A stretch of DNA of 64,000 nt from Ampelocalamus luodianensis. Lineage: Eukaryota > Streptophyta > Magnoliopsida > Poales > Poaceae. The stretch spans positions 22,352,626 through 22,416,625 of the forward strand of contig CM070624.1 of assembly GCA_036346255.1 (NCBI GenBank). The letters are read 5' to 3'. Both the position numbers and the translations under genes were made by a program. Position 1 is the first letter of the stretch. Each line of letters begins with the position of its first letter. The notes beneath the pieces are model-generated. The model was not told the DNA's origin, did no database searches, and saw nothing but the letters and a program-made list of their open reading frames with translations. Below, one piece after another: positions 45,035 to 55,500 of this stretch.

Positions 45035-46011
45035 CAGGGTTCACATTTTTGTCTTTAGAAAAATCTCGCTCCTGGGCGAAACCACCGAAATGACCGAAAT
45101 TTCGGTATTTCGGTTGAATATTTCAGCGCAGTGGTCAATTCGGCGTTTGAAATCCAGGCGAGATTGGACCGAATTTGGACTGAATTTGAGCCAAAATTGG
45201 AACAAAATTAGACCAAAATTTTGGCCAAAAAGAGAGAAATAATGCGCAAGTGAGAATTTCTGATCTATCAGAATACACATCAATAGGCTATCAGAATTCA
45301 GAAATAACATGCAAGGTTAAAAAGCCACATCAACAGGCTATCAGAATTCAGAATATCAGATCAACAATTCAACATAAAGATTTCAGATCTCAGAATTTCA
45401 GATTTGCTGCTCCTTTCACATTCAGTGCAAACACACATCAATAGGCTATCATAATATCAGATCAACATAAAGATTTCAGATCTCAGATTTTCAAGTTTGC
45501 CGCTGCTCCGTTCCAATGGCTGCTGCTCCATTCCGATGCTGCTCACGAGCGAAAGGGCATGAGGCTCGGAGCCCCTTCCCTCCCCAGGCCCTATTGCGCC
45601 GTCGCCGCTTGGAGAGGACAAGGGGGGGAGGCGAAAGGGGAGAGTGGGACTGTAGGAGGCGTCGGCGGCAAGCCTGACATCTGGGCCGCACAAGCTCTGG
45701 CCGGACAGAGGAGGGCAGGTCCAGGTGAGGGGAGGCCGTTCGTCGAGCGTGCTCCGTGCTGTGCGCATCGGCGGTGGTGGCAACATCAGGGATAGGGGAT
45801 TTGGGGGGATTTGGCATGGGGAGAGAGAGACGGGGGGTTAGGGACTCCACTTAGGGTTAGGGAGGCACTAGGCTTGGGCCGGCCGGATGTCCGCTCGGGA
45901 AAATTCAAATGGGCCGAAATTTTTTGAACGAAAGCATTTTCTTTCAGGAGATGATGAAACAAACAAAATTTCGGCAATTTCACCGAAATTTCGACGAAAT
46001 TGTAAACCCTG
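45035..46011. mobile_element. hAT-like non-autonomous transposon
   Basis: The left end is CAGGGTTCACATTTTTG. The right end on minus is CAGGGTTTACAATTTCG, giving an inverted repeat with a CAGGG hAT-type start. Subterminal AAATTTCGGT words recur in both orientations. The core is GC-rich with no transposase. The outer 8 bp (ATCCAGAG and ATTCCCTT) do not match well, so the target duplication has decayed or one edge was deleted. It separates the F-box N-terminal segment from the acidic linker. Confidence 0.75.
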
Positions 46012-46641
46012 ATTCCCTTCTCCTCCTCTCCAAATAGTTGAGACAAGAAAACCGGCCCCAGCTCCACGGTCACTTGCTTGGGAGGAACATACACCTTGAT
46101 TGGCTTGGGCTCTTCGGGGAAGTACGTTTCGTTGGGCGCCTTCTTTTGTGGGACAACACCTCGTAGTGCGGCTGCGACACGGCCGGATCGAAGGCAAGGA
46201 ACGAGCCCTCGACTTCGCAGTCGCCGAGCCACGGCGTCGGCGGGGGTGGCAGGCACGCCCACCGCCTCGTCGCCGGATTGCAGACGAAGGCCCTGTCGGG
46301 ACAGTAGCACTCGCCGCCGAGGCAGAGGAGAGGAGGAGGCCATTGTAGTGTACGGCGGCGCCCCGCTTCCGCACGAAGGCCAGCCTGTCGGCCTCGGGCG
46401 GCCGGGTGGCCGGCGGGGAGAAGAAGTAAGGGTCGCGCGAGGAGCCCATGTTGTTGGTGAAGATGCCGGGGAAGGCGCGGGGGAAGAAGTGCGGGTGGAA
46501 GAGGTCGTGGGCGTCGACGAGGTCGCGCCACGCCGTGCAGACGCCCCAGAACTCGGCGAGGGAGCGGCCGGGGAGGCGCCGGAGGATTTCGACGAGCACG
46601 TCGTTGGGGAGATCGACGTCGGCGCTGCCGTTCAGGTCCAT
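46012..46641 (-). pseudogene. F-box pseudogene, N-terminal segment
   Basis: The ATG at 46639-46641 begins MDLNGSADVDLPNDV. It is followed by the F-box LVEILRRLPGRSLAEFWGV and CTAWRDLVDAHDL, the Skp1-binding motif (about residues 8-48). An associated-domain start follows (FNNM-like and YFFSPP). A frameshift near 46330 moves the reading into the frame with CNPATRRWACLPPPP, LAFDPAVSQPHYEV and VYVPPKQ-type sequence. The segment ends at the right edge of the hAT-type element. Confidence 0.9.
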
Positions 46642-46803
46642 GGCCACGGGAGTTGCTGCTACGTTAGGCACGGGAAATCAAAGACGTATCCGCGATCGAC
46701 ATCCATGCAATGCATGCACGCAGGTATTTTAACTTGGACATGGACTCTGATCAGTGATCATATATTCAGATTACAAATCAAAGCTGGGTTGGTCTATAGT
46801 GTA

Positions 46804-47441
46804 CATTAGGGGTGGGAATGGTTCAGGCCGGCCCAATGAATCACCGATCCACTCTAAAAAATTCGGTCATATCGGCCACCGGTTCGATCCAAATGGAAAA
46901 CCAAGGCCGATGTCCCGTAACCTAAAGCTCCGTTGGATTGATCGGTTCAACCCTACGCACTAAGCCTCCTCCCCCAGTCCCTCTATCCTCCACTGGATCT
47001 GCCGCCTCCGACGCGCCTCCACCCCGCCACGGCTGGATCCGCCGCCTCCGACACGCCCCTGTCTCAAACCCTCCACTCTATCGCACCTCGTCTTCATCCC
47101 TCAACCCGTGCACAAACAAGAAGGGGAAGAAGAAGCGAACATGAAGCGGGTGGCCGAACATGAGTAGCGAGAGAGGAAGAGGGTGACAGCCGGCGGTGGG
47201 TGTGGAGGATCAAGGCGGATCGAAGGTGGGAGAGAGGAGGAGGGTGGCGGAGGGGGTGATTTCGAAGGTGGGAGAGAGGAGGGCGGCAGCGGGGGCGAGA
47301 TCCAGATTCAAGAAGGGCGGCAAGGCTGTTCTTCATCATCGCCGGTAGCAAGGGCTATGGTGGTGATGTCTCCGGCGGCAAGGCTCTCTGCCGCGATGAG
47401 GTCTCCAACTACACCAATTGCCCTCATTAGTACCCCTAATG
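46804..47441. mobile_element. Candidate TIR element, ~640 bp
   Basis: The left end reads CATTAGGGGTGGGAATGG. The right end on the minus strand reads CATTAGGGGTACTAATG, sharing CATTAGGGGT. The middle (47150-47420) is purine-biased and GC-rich. The 8-bp flanks differ, so confidence is limited. Confidence 0.45.
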
Positions 47442-47760
47442 GTGAGTTTCCCAGATGAACTATATTGTTGCAATGCAATGCAATGCAAGGTCTTAGTTTA
47501 ATTAATCTTTTGCTCTTGTTCGGTCAACTACTACCAGATAGCATGCACTTCCCCTGCGTGCATAATTACAGGGCTTCTTCATCCCACTTTATCATTTTTC
47601 TAGCATCAGTGTCCTCTGTAGACTTCTTGTATTCGTGCGCTCCTTGATGGTCCTCGCTTGTTGTAGACACAAAGATCATTCAGTATCTCCTTCAGGAATT
47701 GTTGCATTGAATCAAGTGCAGACAGTTGGTAACTGGTAAGTGATGAATCGGATATAAGAA

Positions 47761-48093
47761 AATAATCCCGGGAGAAGGACTACCGAGAAAATGAAATTCC
47801 GAAATCATCGGTATTTCCCCTTTTATGCTGCTGCTAAAGTGAATGGAGGAGATGTTTTATGCTTACTGGATGGTAGGCTTGAAGGAAATACTAATGTGAA
47901 TGTCAATGAGCTGGATGCTACCTGTAGGGTTGCTTGTTGGTGCATCCAGGATGACGATATGCATAGGCCATCCATTAGGCAAGTTGTTCACATGTTGGAA
48001 GCTGTTGTCGACATTGAATTACCTCCAATTCCAGCTTCCTTCCAGAACCTTATGGACTGTGATGACAGTGGTGTATATTCTGTAGTGTGTTGA
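47761..48093 (+). pseudogene. G-type lectin receptor kinase, 3' fragment
   Basis: The frame opens in the C-lobe of a Ser/Thr kinase (GRRTTEKMKFRNHRYFPF) and runs through ELDATCRVACWCIQDDDMH, RPSIRQVVHMLEAVVDIELP and PPIPASFQNL to a stop at 48091-48093. The C-W-C-I-Q-D-D-x-x-x-R-P-S motif is the conserved subdomain XI of SD2-type receptor-like kinases. The lectin, PAN, transmembrane and N-terminal kinase parts are absent, and the sequence before about 47755 is unrelated. The fragment itself has no internal stop. Its 3' flank is cut by the gag-only copia at 48111. Confidence 0.85.
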
Positions 48094-48110
48094 TAAAAGT
48101 AATATTGGGA

Positions 48111-48481
48111 TGATGGATAAGTCTCTGTGTTGGCTTTTGCCGCCCTTCAAGGACAGCATCCTTGACTGGCGGTTAGCATCTCTTTTGGACAGAGCATCTT
48201 GGACTAGCTTTAGGACTAGCTTTAGAGGACAGAGCATCTAGGACAGAGCATGTAGGACACATCATCTAGGACACAACATCTAGGACAGAGCATCTTAGAC
48301 TAGCATATGCTTGGCATATGTTTGGCTGGTTAGCCCTATAAATATGTATCCCCAACCCCTCAGGTTGGCATGGCATTGTGAAGAGAAATATACAAGAAAA
48401 ATTGCCCCATCTCCAAGTGTCATCCTCTCCATGAGAGTAAGGATCTTGCTATCACCTCAAGCAAGAGTCCAGCGACTAACA
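48111..48481 (+). repeat. 5' LTR of gag-only copia (with minisatellite)
   Basis: Contains an array of degenerate CATCTAGGACA-GAG/CAC units (about 48198-48300), also present in the 3' LTR with different unit order, and a TATA-like CCCTATAAATATGTATCC near 48337. Confidence 0.95.
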
Positions 48482-48663
48482 AGTGGTATCAGAGCTTGTG
48501 TATCCTGTAGCCTGAGCATCTCCTGCTCATCTCCTTCTCCGCCTTGCAAAGAGCCCGGCCGTGCAGCAGCAGCTCCCGGTATCCCCCTCGCTCCTCTCCG
48601 GAGACGGGTAGCAGCTCGTCAGAAGCAGCCCTCTCTCCACGCAACACCCCCCAGTAGCGCGCC

Positions 48664-50250
48664 ATGTCCGCAGGCGCTCTCGGCCTTCGATCGCCGCGAG
48701 CACGCGGCGTCGTGACGGCCGAGCTCGCCGCGCGCAAAGCAACAGCGAGCGAAGCGGCGGCAGAGACCGCTGCAGCGGCGCAAAGGGCGTCGAGGCTGGC
48801 AGCGGCGGAGCTGGCAGCAGCCAGGGCGGAGGTGGAAGCAGCAGCGGCGGCAGATGCAGCGCGTGCGGCCGCAGCAGAGGTCAAGGTCCTGCGCGGCAGC
48901 AGCAGCAGCTCCATCTCTGCGATGATGAGCGCGACGCGACCTTGAGCCGCTGGAGAGGAGGCGGCGAGGGCGAAGCGCGCGATGGGCAACCGCGCACGCC
49001 CACGAGCTTGGCGGCAATCCGAGCAGCGCGGTCGCACGATGGCGCTCGAGGATGGCGCCGCGCGGGAGGCGCTCTGGAGGCGGCGCGCGCGGTGGCGCTC
49101 GAGGCGCGCGACGACAACGGCGGCAGACGGGTCGATAGAGCGCGCCTTCACGAGCGGCGTGGCTCTCTCCGGACGGTGCCGTGGTTACCACGGGTTCCGT
49201 GTCGTTGTCGGGACGCCGCCCGGCGGTGGTGGCCTACCTCACCAAGGCCAACTACGTCGAGTGGGCGCGGTGATGAAGGTGAGGCTCGGTGCGGCACATG
49301 TGGGAGGCGATCCGGACGCGGCGACGCCGACTACGACCGGGATCGACGGCGCTGGATGCCCTCATCGCCGCAATCCCCCGAGATGCGCTTCGCTCTCCAA
49401 CAAGCGGATCGCCAAGGAGGCTTGGGACGCCATCGCCGCGCGCGACGGCAGCGACCGCGCGCGCAAGTCCACATCGCAGCACCGCGCGGAGTGGAGACCA
49501 CGGCCTTCAAGCCGTGAGGACGTTGATGACTTTGCTCTCGTCTCAACACTCTGCTGCGAAGTTGGTAAAGTTCGCGACGACACCTACGCGAGGAGAGAGT
49601 CGCCGAGAAGCTCTTCGCTGCGTCCCCGAAGTACAAGCGGATGGCTCGGTCGATCCGGTCTCTGCTGGACCTCTCCACGATGTCGATCGAGGAGGCGATA
49701 GGTCGCCTCAAGGTCGTCAACAGTGATGAGCCACAGTCTCTCTCGGGACCCGTCACCATTGGCGGGAAGCTCCTCCTCACTCGGGAGGAGTGGGCTGCCG
49801 GCCAAGGTGACAGGAAGAAGGGGGAGCCTTCTTCCACGACAGGCGGCAAGCCGCGCAAAGACGCCCAGGCATGGGCGCGAGGACGTGCCGAGGGTGATGA
49901 CCGTGGAGGCGCCCAGGGCGGCGCCGCTGGCAAACAAGAGCCGACACGAGACGACTCTTGCTACAATCGCGCAAGCCCGGTCATCGGGCCAAGGATTGTC
50001 GATACCACGACGCGCCGTGCCCACGTCGCGCAGGCGGAGGAGGAGGAGCATCCGGCTCTGTTCATTGCTCAGGCGAGCATCGAACTACCTCCAGCGGCAC
50101 CGGCCGCAGCGGCTCTCCTCCACCTTGACGAGCCAAAAGCACACGCCCTCTTCGGCGAAAGTTCCGGCAACAGCAAGACCGACGGGTGGTGCCTCGACAC
50201 CGGCGACACCCACCACATGACCGGCGGCGGAGTTCTTCTTCGAGCGTGAC
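48664..50250 (+). pseudogene. Copia gag with start of protease, frameshifted
   Basis: The N-terminus is Ala-rich and coiled-coil-like (AAETAAAAQRASRLAAAELA). The gag core is spread over several frames: LTKANYVEWAR-type sequence near 49235, MRFAL...SNKR near 49380, then SRSLLDLSTMSIEEAIGRLK-like and PVTIGGKLLLTREEW (49650-49790). A half zinc knuckle, KPGHRAKDCR, sits near 49975 in another frame. The protease start GWCLDTGDTHHMTG (50186-50227) has the D-T-G triad, but the sequence then runs out. Multiple frameshifts mean no intact gag is made. Confidence 0.85.
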
Positions 50251-50369
50251 TCAGCGCGTCGAGGCTCACAGTTTGGGACGCCTCGCGTTGAAATTAAGGA
50301 CGACGCTCTGCTCTAGGATCGGGATGGCTCAGATTCCTCCAAGGAGACACACAAGACTTAGGGGGAGAT

Positions 50370-50739
50370 TGATGGATAAGTCTCTGTGTTGGCTTTTGCC
50401 GCCCTTCAAGGACAGCATCCTTGACTGGCGGTTAGCATCTCTTTTGGACAGAGCATCTTGGACTAGCTTTAGGACTAGCTTTAGAGGACAGAGCATCTAG
50501 GACAGAGCATCTAGGACACAGCATCTAGGACACAGCATCTTAGACTAGCATATGCTTGGCAGCATATGCTTGGCATATGCTTGGCTGGTTAGCCCTATAA
50601 ATATGTATCCCCAACCCCACAGGTTGGCATGGCATTGTGAAGATAAATATACAAGAAAAATTGCCCATCTCCAAGTGTCATCCTCTCCATGAGAGTAAGG
50701 ATCTTGCTATCACCTCAAGCAAGAGTCCAGCGACTAACA
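50370..50739 (+). repeat. 3' LTR of gag-only copia
   Basis: It matches the 5' LTR almost base for base. The differences cluster in the CATCTAGGACA array and in a duplicated CATATGCTTGG unit near 50550-50580. Confidence 0.95.
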
Positions 50740-52568
50740 TGGGATACCTACATCTTAGAAAAGAAGTTCTCTCCAATTGTTAGAATATGTTTCTGTTTCC
50801 CTATTGGCCTAGTTGATGTTGTCAGTTTAGTCGGAACTGGTCATAGTTTGCTGTATGACTGAATCAGTACGGACTTTCTCGTTGTTTTATATTCAGATAT
50901 GTAAAGACTACTGATAGGTAGAAATGTTTTGCTCTTTCCACCTTGTAATGACATTATGAAGATGTACAAGGAAATATGCTATGCAAGTTTGAATTTTTGA
51001 ACTTTCTCTCAGATCCTAAAGCCCTGTATGTATTCTGGGAATGTTTTTGCCAGAATAGGTAATTGTTGGGAATATTAGATATAAGACAATATGTTTTTAC
51101 CAGAATAGGTAATCTTTAATATCGCTTTCTCCTAGTTAACTAGAAGGCATTGACTCACTTGATTTGGATGGACGGAGTAAATAATATGGCACTGTCATTA
51201 TAAGCAAAGAGCAGCACAATCAGGAACTATGTCGTGACAATCATGTTGAATAGGATGTTATTATCAGACTGCATATTATGTATACATATGCAACAACTAT
51301 TTTTCTTGCAAAGATTATGTTGATGTTGGTACCTCACTTTTTGAAGAGGAAATGTTGCTCTGTTTTTCTTTGTTGCTTGGATTTTTTTTTCTGATATGAG
51401 ATATGAACACATGGAAATATGATATGTGAGACCAGATCTTAACTGCAACTTGCAAGTATATTTATTGTTATGTGCTTAACATAAAAAAAGCTGAACTTGA
51501 ATAATATTTCTATGTTGATTTTTGGTATGATTCCATTTTACCTGCCTGTTGATTGATATACATGTCAGTAAGTAGCACACAATCTGATATTGTTGAACCG
51601 ACCCATTCCCACGGTCGAAGCACAGGTATAGTAGCACACTAGCACTCGTTACTTTTGATCGCTGCAAGACCAAACTTTTTGCCTGCCAATACCGATCACG
51701 AAGGCCCTTGCGACATCGCTATTGCTTTCAAGCTGCCGCGCAATGTGCTATGGAACTAGAAAGTATGCCTTTCCCTCGTGGCCTCACGTATGGTTCGGCA
51801 GCTCAGAGCAGGTTCAAGTGGGAGAGCAATCATACCGACAAATCTTCCTCTGCATTGGAGGTCACAAAGCACACTGGATCTCAGGGAACCAAAAGCTCAA
51901 AGGTCAACAAATGCACGTACACGGTACACCGGTACACGGCCTCAAGAAGCAAAAACCAACACAATAGAAAGCACAACATTTCTTATTAGATAGCTTATAT
52001 ACAGACGGCTTCCACAAGGGAGAAAGTTACAAATGCTGCAAGAAACATACATGCATATTCCATCACCACCAGCCACAAGGTTGCTGCTGCTAAAAGTAAC
52101 AATTGGTGAATTGCATCAATGCATCGAAATACTCGAACCTGAATACCAGGGCATCCTAATGATGCTATATACATATATACTCCTATTAACTAGTAAGCAA
52201 TGAAGGCAGGGGGCAAGGCACCGTCCATATTGCAGTTCACCGATTCTCGCCTAAAACCGAGTACCTGACAAGAATGCCGTGTCCCCTACCAGGCACGCAA
52301 ACAAACGGGAAACGGCATGCAAAGCCAGAATGCCTCTTCCAGGCATTCCTTGCTGACACAGGACCCTGGCAATCCAAAAGCAGCCACAGTTCATGGCAAA
52401 GGAAGATAACACCTTCAGTCTGTGAAGCAATGATGAGTACCTCTCCCCCAGCAGAGAGAGTGGAGGATCATGAACATTTCCCCCAATGATCGACAGAAGA
52501 AAGAGCATAGTCAGAGCAAAGTTAGTGTTCAGCAATCATTGTTGGTAACTGATGCCGGATTGTCCAAG
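50740..52568. other. No gene; kinase-fragment 3' flank and ARF 3' region
   Basis: The left part continues the sequence that followed the kinase stop before the copia inserted. The middle (50780-51660) is AT-rich with no conserved frame. The right part (about 52000-52568) should contain the 3' untranslated region of the minus-strand ARF gene. No poly(A) signal could be assigned with confidence. Confidence 0.5.
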
Positions 52569-55500
52569 TCACTCCGCAAGAATGACTGATTCAGGTGATG
52601 AGTTCGCACCACTCAGCTTGATGGTGTCACCTATGACTGGTAGCTTAGCCTTAGGCGCCAGCTGCTTGGCTTCCTCATATGAGTAAATGTAAATTCTTTT
52701 CACCATGCTACAAAACTCACTGCAACAACACACATTACAGTGGGATTAGGACTTCATTACCAGAAAACTACATCCATTCATACAAAGATAATTGTTAAGA
52801 GTTCTTACTCCCAAGGATCGTCCCCAACAAGCATCATATCATCCTCGTCATCAGTGTAAACAATCTGCCATCTCTTGAGTGTGGAACATAGCTCCCCCTG
52901 TGTATCAAACATCTCCTCCAACTTGTGGTGAAGATCGCCATACCCACCTAGCTTTGTCAAGTCTACTGCCCTTCCAACTGCCATTCCTTTCATAATTACC
53001 TAGAGGAGGAACAGTAATCAATTACTCTGCAAGCTAAAAGCAAGGAAAGTTGCGCATCTCGACAGTGAAAATAATGTGATAAACTATCACCTTTGTGCAG
53101 CTCCTCACTTGGCGACTTTGGGTCTCAAGAAGAGAACGCTCACTGCTTGCTGCTGGGGCATCAGATTTGTTGACATTGGATGGCTGCGAGAGCCAATCAG
53201 AGTCCACGTCTATAGAGACAGCAGTTTGGTCATAACCAACACCTGAAACAGTAACCACAGGCAGTGTTTCTTCCACAGCAGAGCTTAACTCAATTCCAAA
53301 TAATCTGCAACCAGCAGTAGTTGGTTCTTGCTTCCTTTCAACTGTGGCTTTGTTAGTGCTAGCAGCATAGGAGTCAGCTCTTGAGTCTCTCACTGGCCAG
53401 TAGAACTGATTGCTTATTATGGATGGCTCGTTCTTTGAATTGAATCCAGCGTTTGATGACGCTGAGAAAATTGAAGTGGGAGCTGAAGGAAATAGCTCTC
53501 GAGCCCGTTGTGGTTCCGAAAATGAGAGAGTTTGGGTTTCCTCAGCTGGGGATTTCCATGGTCCTAATATAAATAGCATCAACTTAGATATGTAAATCAA
53601 AAGAGATCTGAAAGAGATAATAAGCCCAGTCATATAAAAAAAATGCTACCCATGACCATGAGCTGAGCATCGTTTTCAAGTAGTAGGATTAGAACTTGTA
53701 ACAAGTTCTAAGGGACTTCGTAGTTCTTACCAAAACTTGGAGGAAGTTCTTGAACCATACAAGGTGAAGCTGGAGGTCGTGCACGCTTATTCCTCAATGG
53801 AGGTTGAGGGGGTTGCGGATTAGTTGCATCCAGTGGTTCCAATTCCCAAGGTGAAACTCTATCTGGACGAAGAATGGACGAAGGCTCATCCCATTGGACC
53901 TGACAATAATTACAGAACAGAGTCAGATCTGGAAGGCAAACAAAATAACAAGACAAACAGAGTCAGATCTGGAAGGCAAACAAAATAACAAGACAATGAA
54001 CCGCGACAAGCACTTTGGAGAAAACATACTTCTAATTTTACTCTCAAAACTCAAATCTTCATTACCTTCAGAGATTTCCAGTCAGAATCTGCCCATGCAG
54101 ATGCAGATGTTGGCATTGTCGGTGTGCTCCCAATACCAATAATTGTTCCACTGAACCTGTAATCAGAGAAATGTTTATGATATGCACCTACATGGCTGGA
54201 ATAAAGCCAACAACATCTTATCAAAAGTAAGTCCCAAACTATACCTTCTCTCAGGAGCTTCATCACCTTCAAATTTCATCTTAAACCTCATTCCAACAGA
54301 TATTTTCTGCTTCTTAGCTTCAAGGTACTTGTTAACACTCACAACAAACTCAGATCGGCTTGTTCTGGGAACAGAATGAAAGAAGTACATTAAGTTTTGT
54401 TGGAAAGATTGTATGAAGGAAGTAAACTTGCACATCTTAATGCTCATTAGGATAACCATAATACTAGGCACTGTAGCAAAAGAGAAGGATGGTTTGAGTG
54501 CGTAAATAATCAGACATAAATACATGTCATAGGTATAAACATTGAGCATGAAGGCTGTAGTGACCCAGATGGGAAGAATTTTGTCTCACGCCTAGGCAGA
54601 ATGTACAGTAAGTCAATAAGTAATTGCGTTTGGAACTAAGTAAAATCTGCAGAAACCCTTATTTTATCTGGCAATATAACGCAATACAATAAAATGCCAA
54701 AAATAAACATCACTATGCAACAAAGGGCATAACTAAAAATGGAAATTTATTGGACCTTGGTTTGTAGAAGACAGAAAAGAGGGTTCCAGTGGAGATAGCA
54801 TGGGAGGCTGTTGCAAGGACTCCAAGATGCATGCTGTGGCTTGATATGACAGATGACGGCATGGTATTTACTTGTCTCATGAGCCTCCTTACTCCAACCC
54901 TTAACTCACCATTTTCACCTCTGCCGATCAGATGAATAAAACTTAGTACAGGTAATCAGACATGACTAAAAAATATGAAGTTCATCCCCAACTAAACCGG
55001 GCCAGGAGACAGGTGCACATGCCCCTAATGCCTCCAAGTGACATGCTTAGGGTATTGTGTACCTCAGGAAGATAAATGCATCACCGGCAACCAATCTTTT
55101 TGAGCTAACAAAGACACTCCAGCCAGTTGTAAGTAGATGCCTCCTAGGTTGTCCTGAAAGAAAAAGCACAGAAAAACATGAGATTGAAAACCCGAAAACA
55201 GACATATCACATAAATATTGAACTATTCAAGAACTACTGAATCAGTAGTGAGTGCATGTCACTGCACAATGGTAAGAAGATTTAATTGTGAAATGAAGTG
55301 CTTCACCAAACATAGTGGCGAGAAGGTTAAAGCGGTTTCAAGCTGAATGGAGAAGTTGCAAACTCACCACGAAAGATGTGACGAAAATGCCACTCAGTTC
55401 CATGGAGATCTTTGGCAACCAATTCTTGACATGGTGGGTTCTGAGACATGTCCTGCAAAGCAACCATACCATTCAATGACCCAGAAACTGACGCTATATA

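Larger units (their letters stand above)
31729..46641 (-). pseudogene. F-box gene shattered by nested transposons
   Basis: Five minus-strand segments together make one grass-type F-box gene: 46012-46641 (F-box), 44879-45034, 36036-36566, 34213-34274 and 31729-32251 (C-terminus). The parts between them are an hAT-type element, a copia element with a nested solo LTR, a solo LTR and a small LTR retroelement. Target duplications GGTGG, CACTC and TCTTA bound three of these. Across 34275-36030 the frame rejoins as KLEWVLTLEKDL, the conserved (L/M)EWVLKH-type motif of this family. Across 36567-44878 it rejoins as PMPPSPPS. At least three independent frameshifts are also present (near 46330, near 36440 and in the GTGC repeat near 34225). 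F-box proteins normally recruit targets to SCF ubiquitin ligases; this copy cannot. Confidence 0.9.
48111..50739 (+). mobile_element. Gag-only non-autonomous copia retrotransposon, 2.63 kb
   Basis: LTRs 48111-48481 (371 bp) and 50370-50739 (370 bp) are nearly identical. Both start TGATGGATAAGTCTC and end CCAGCGACTAACA. The primer site TGGTATCAGAGC lies at 48484-48495. A purine tract, TTAGGGGGAGAT, precedes the right LTR. The target duplication TGGGA is perfect (48106-48110 and 50740-50744). The interior carries gag and only the first codons of protease, then stops: integrase, reverse transcriptase and RNase H are missing. The close LTR match suggests recent insertion, in the 3' flank of the kinase fragment. 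Confidence 0.95.

Noticed and set aside
45027..46019. 8-bp target duplication for the 45035-46011 hAT-like element
   Set aside because: The flanks ATCCAGAG and ATTCCCTT match at too few positions. The element is kept on its inverted ends only.
46078..46809. 243-codon plus-strand frame
   Set aside because: Antisense to the F-box N-terminal segment, with no recognised domain.
48489..49191. Minus-strand frames of 190-220 codons rich in Ala/Arg
   Set aside because: Antisense to the Ala-rich gag of the 48111-50739 element.
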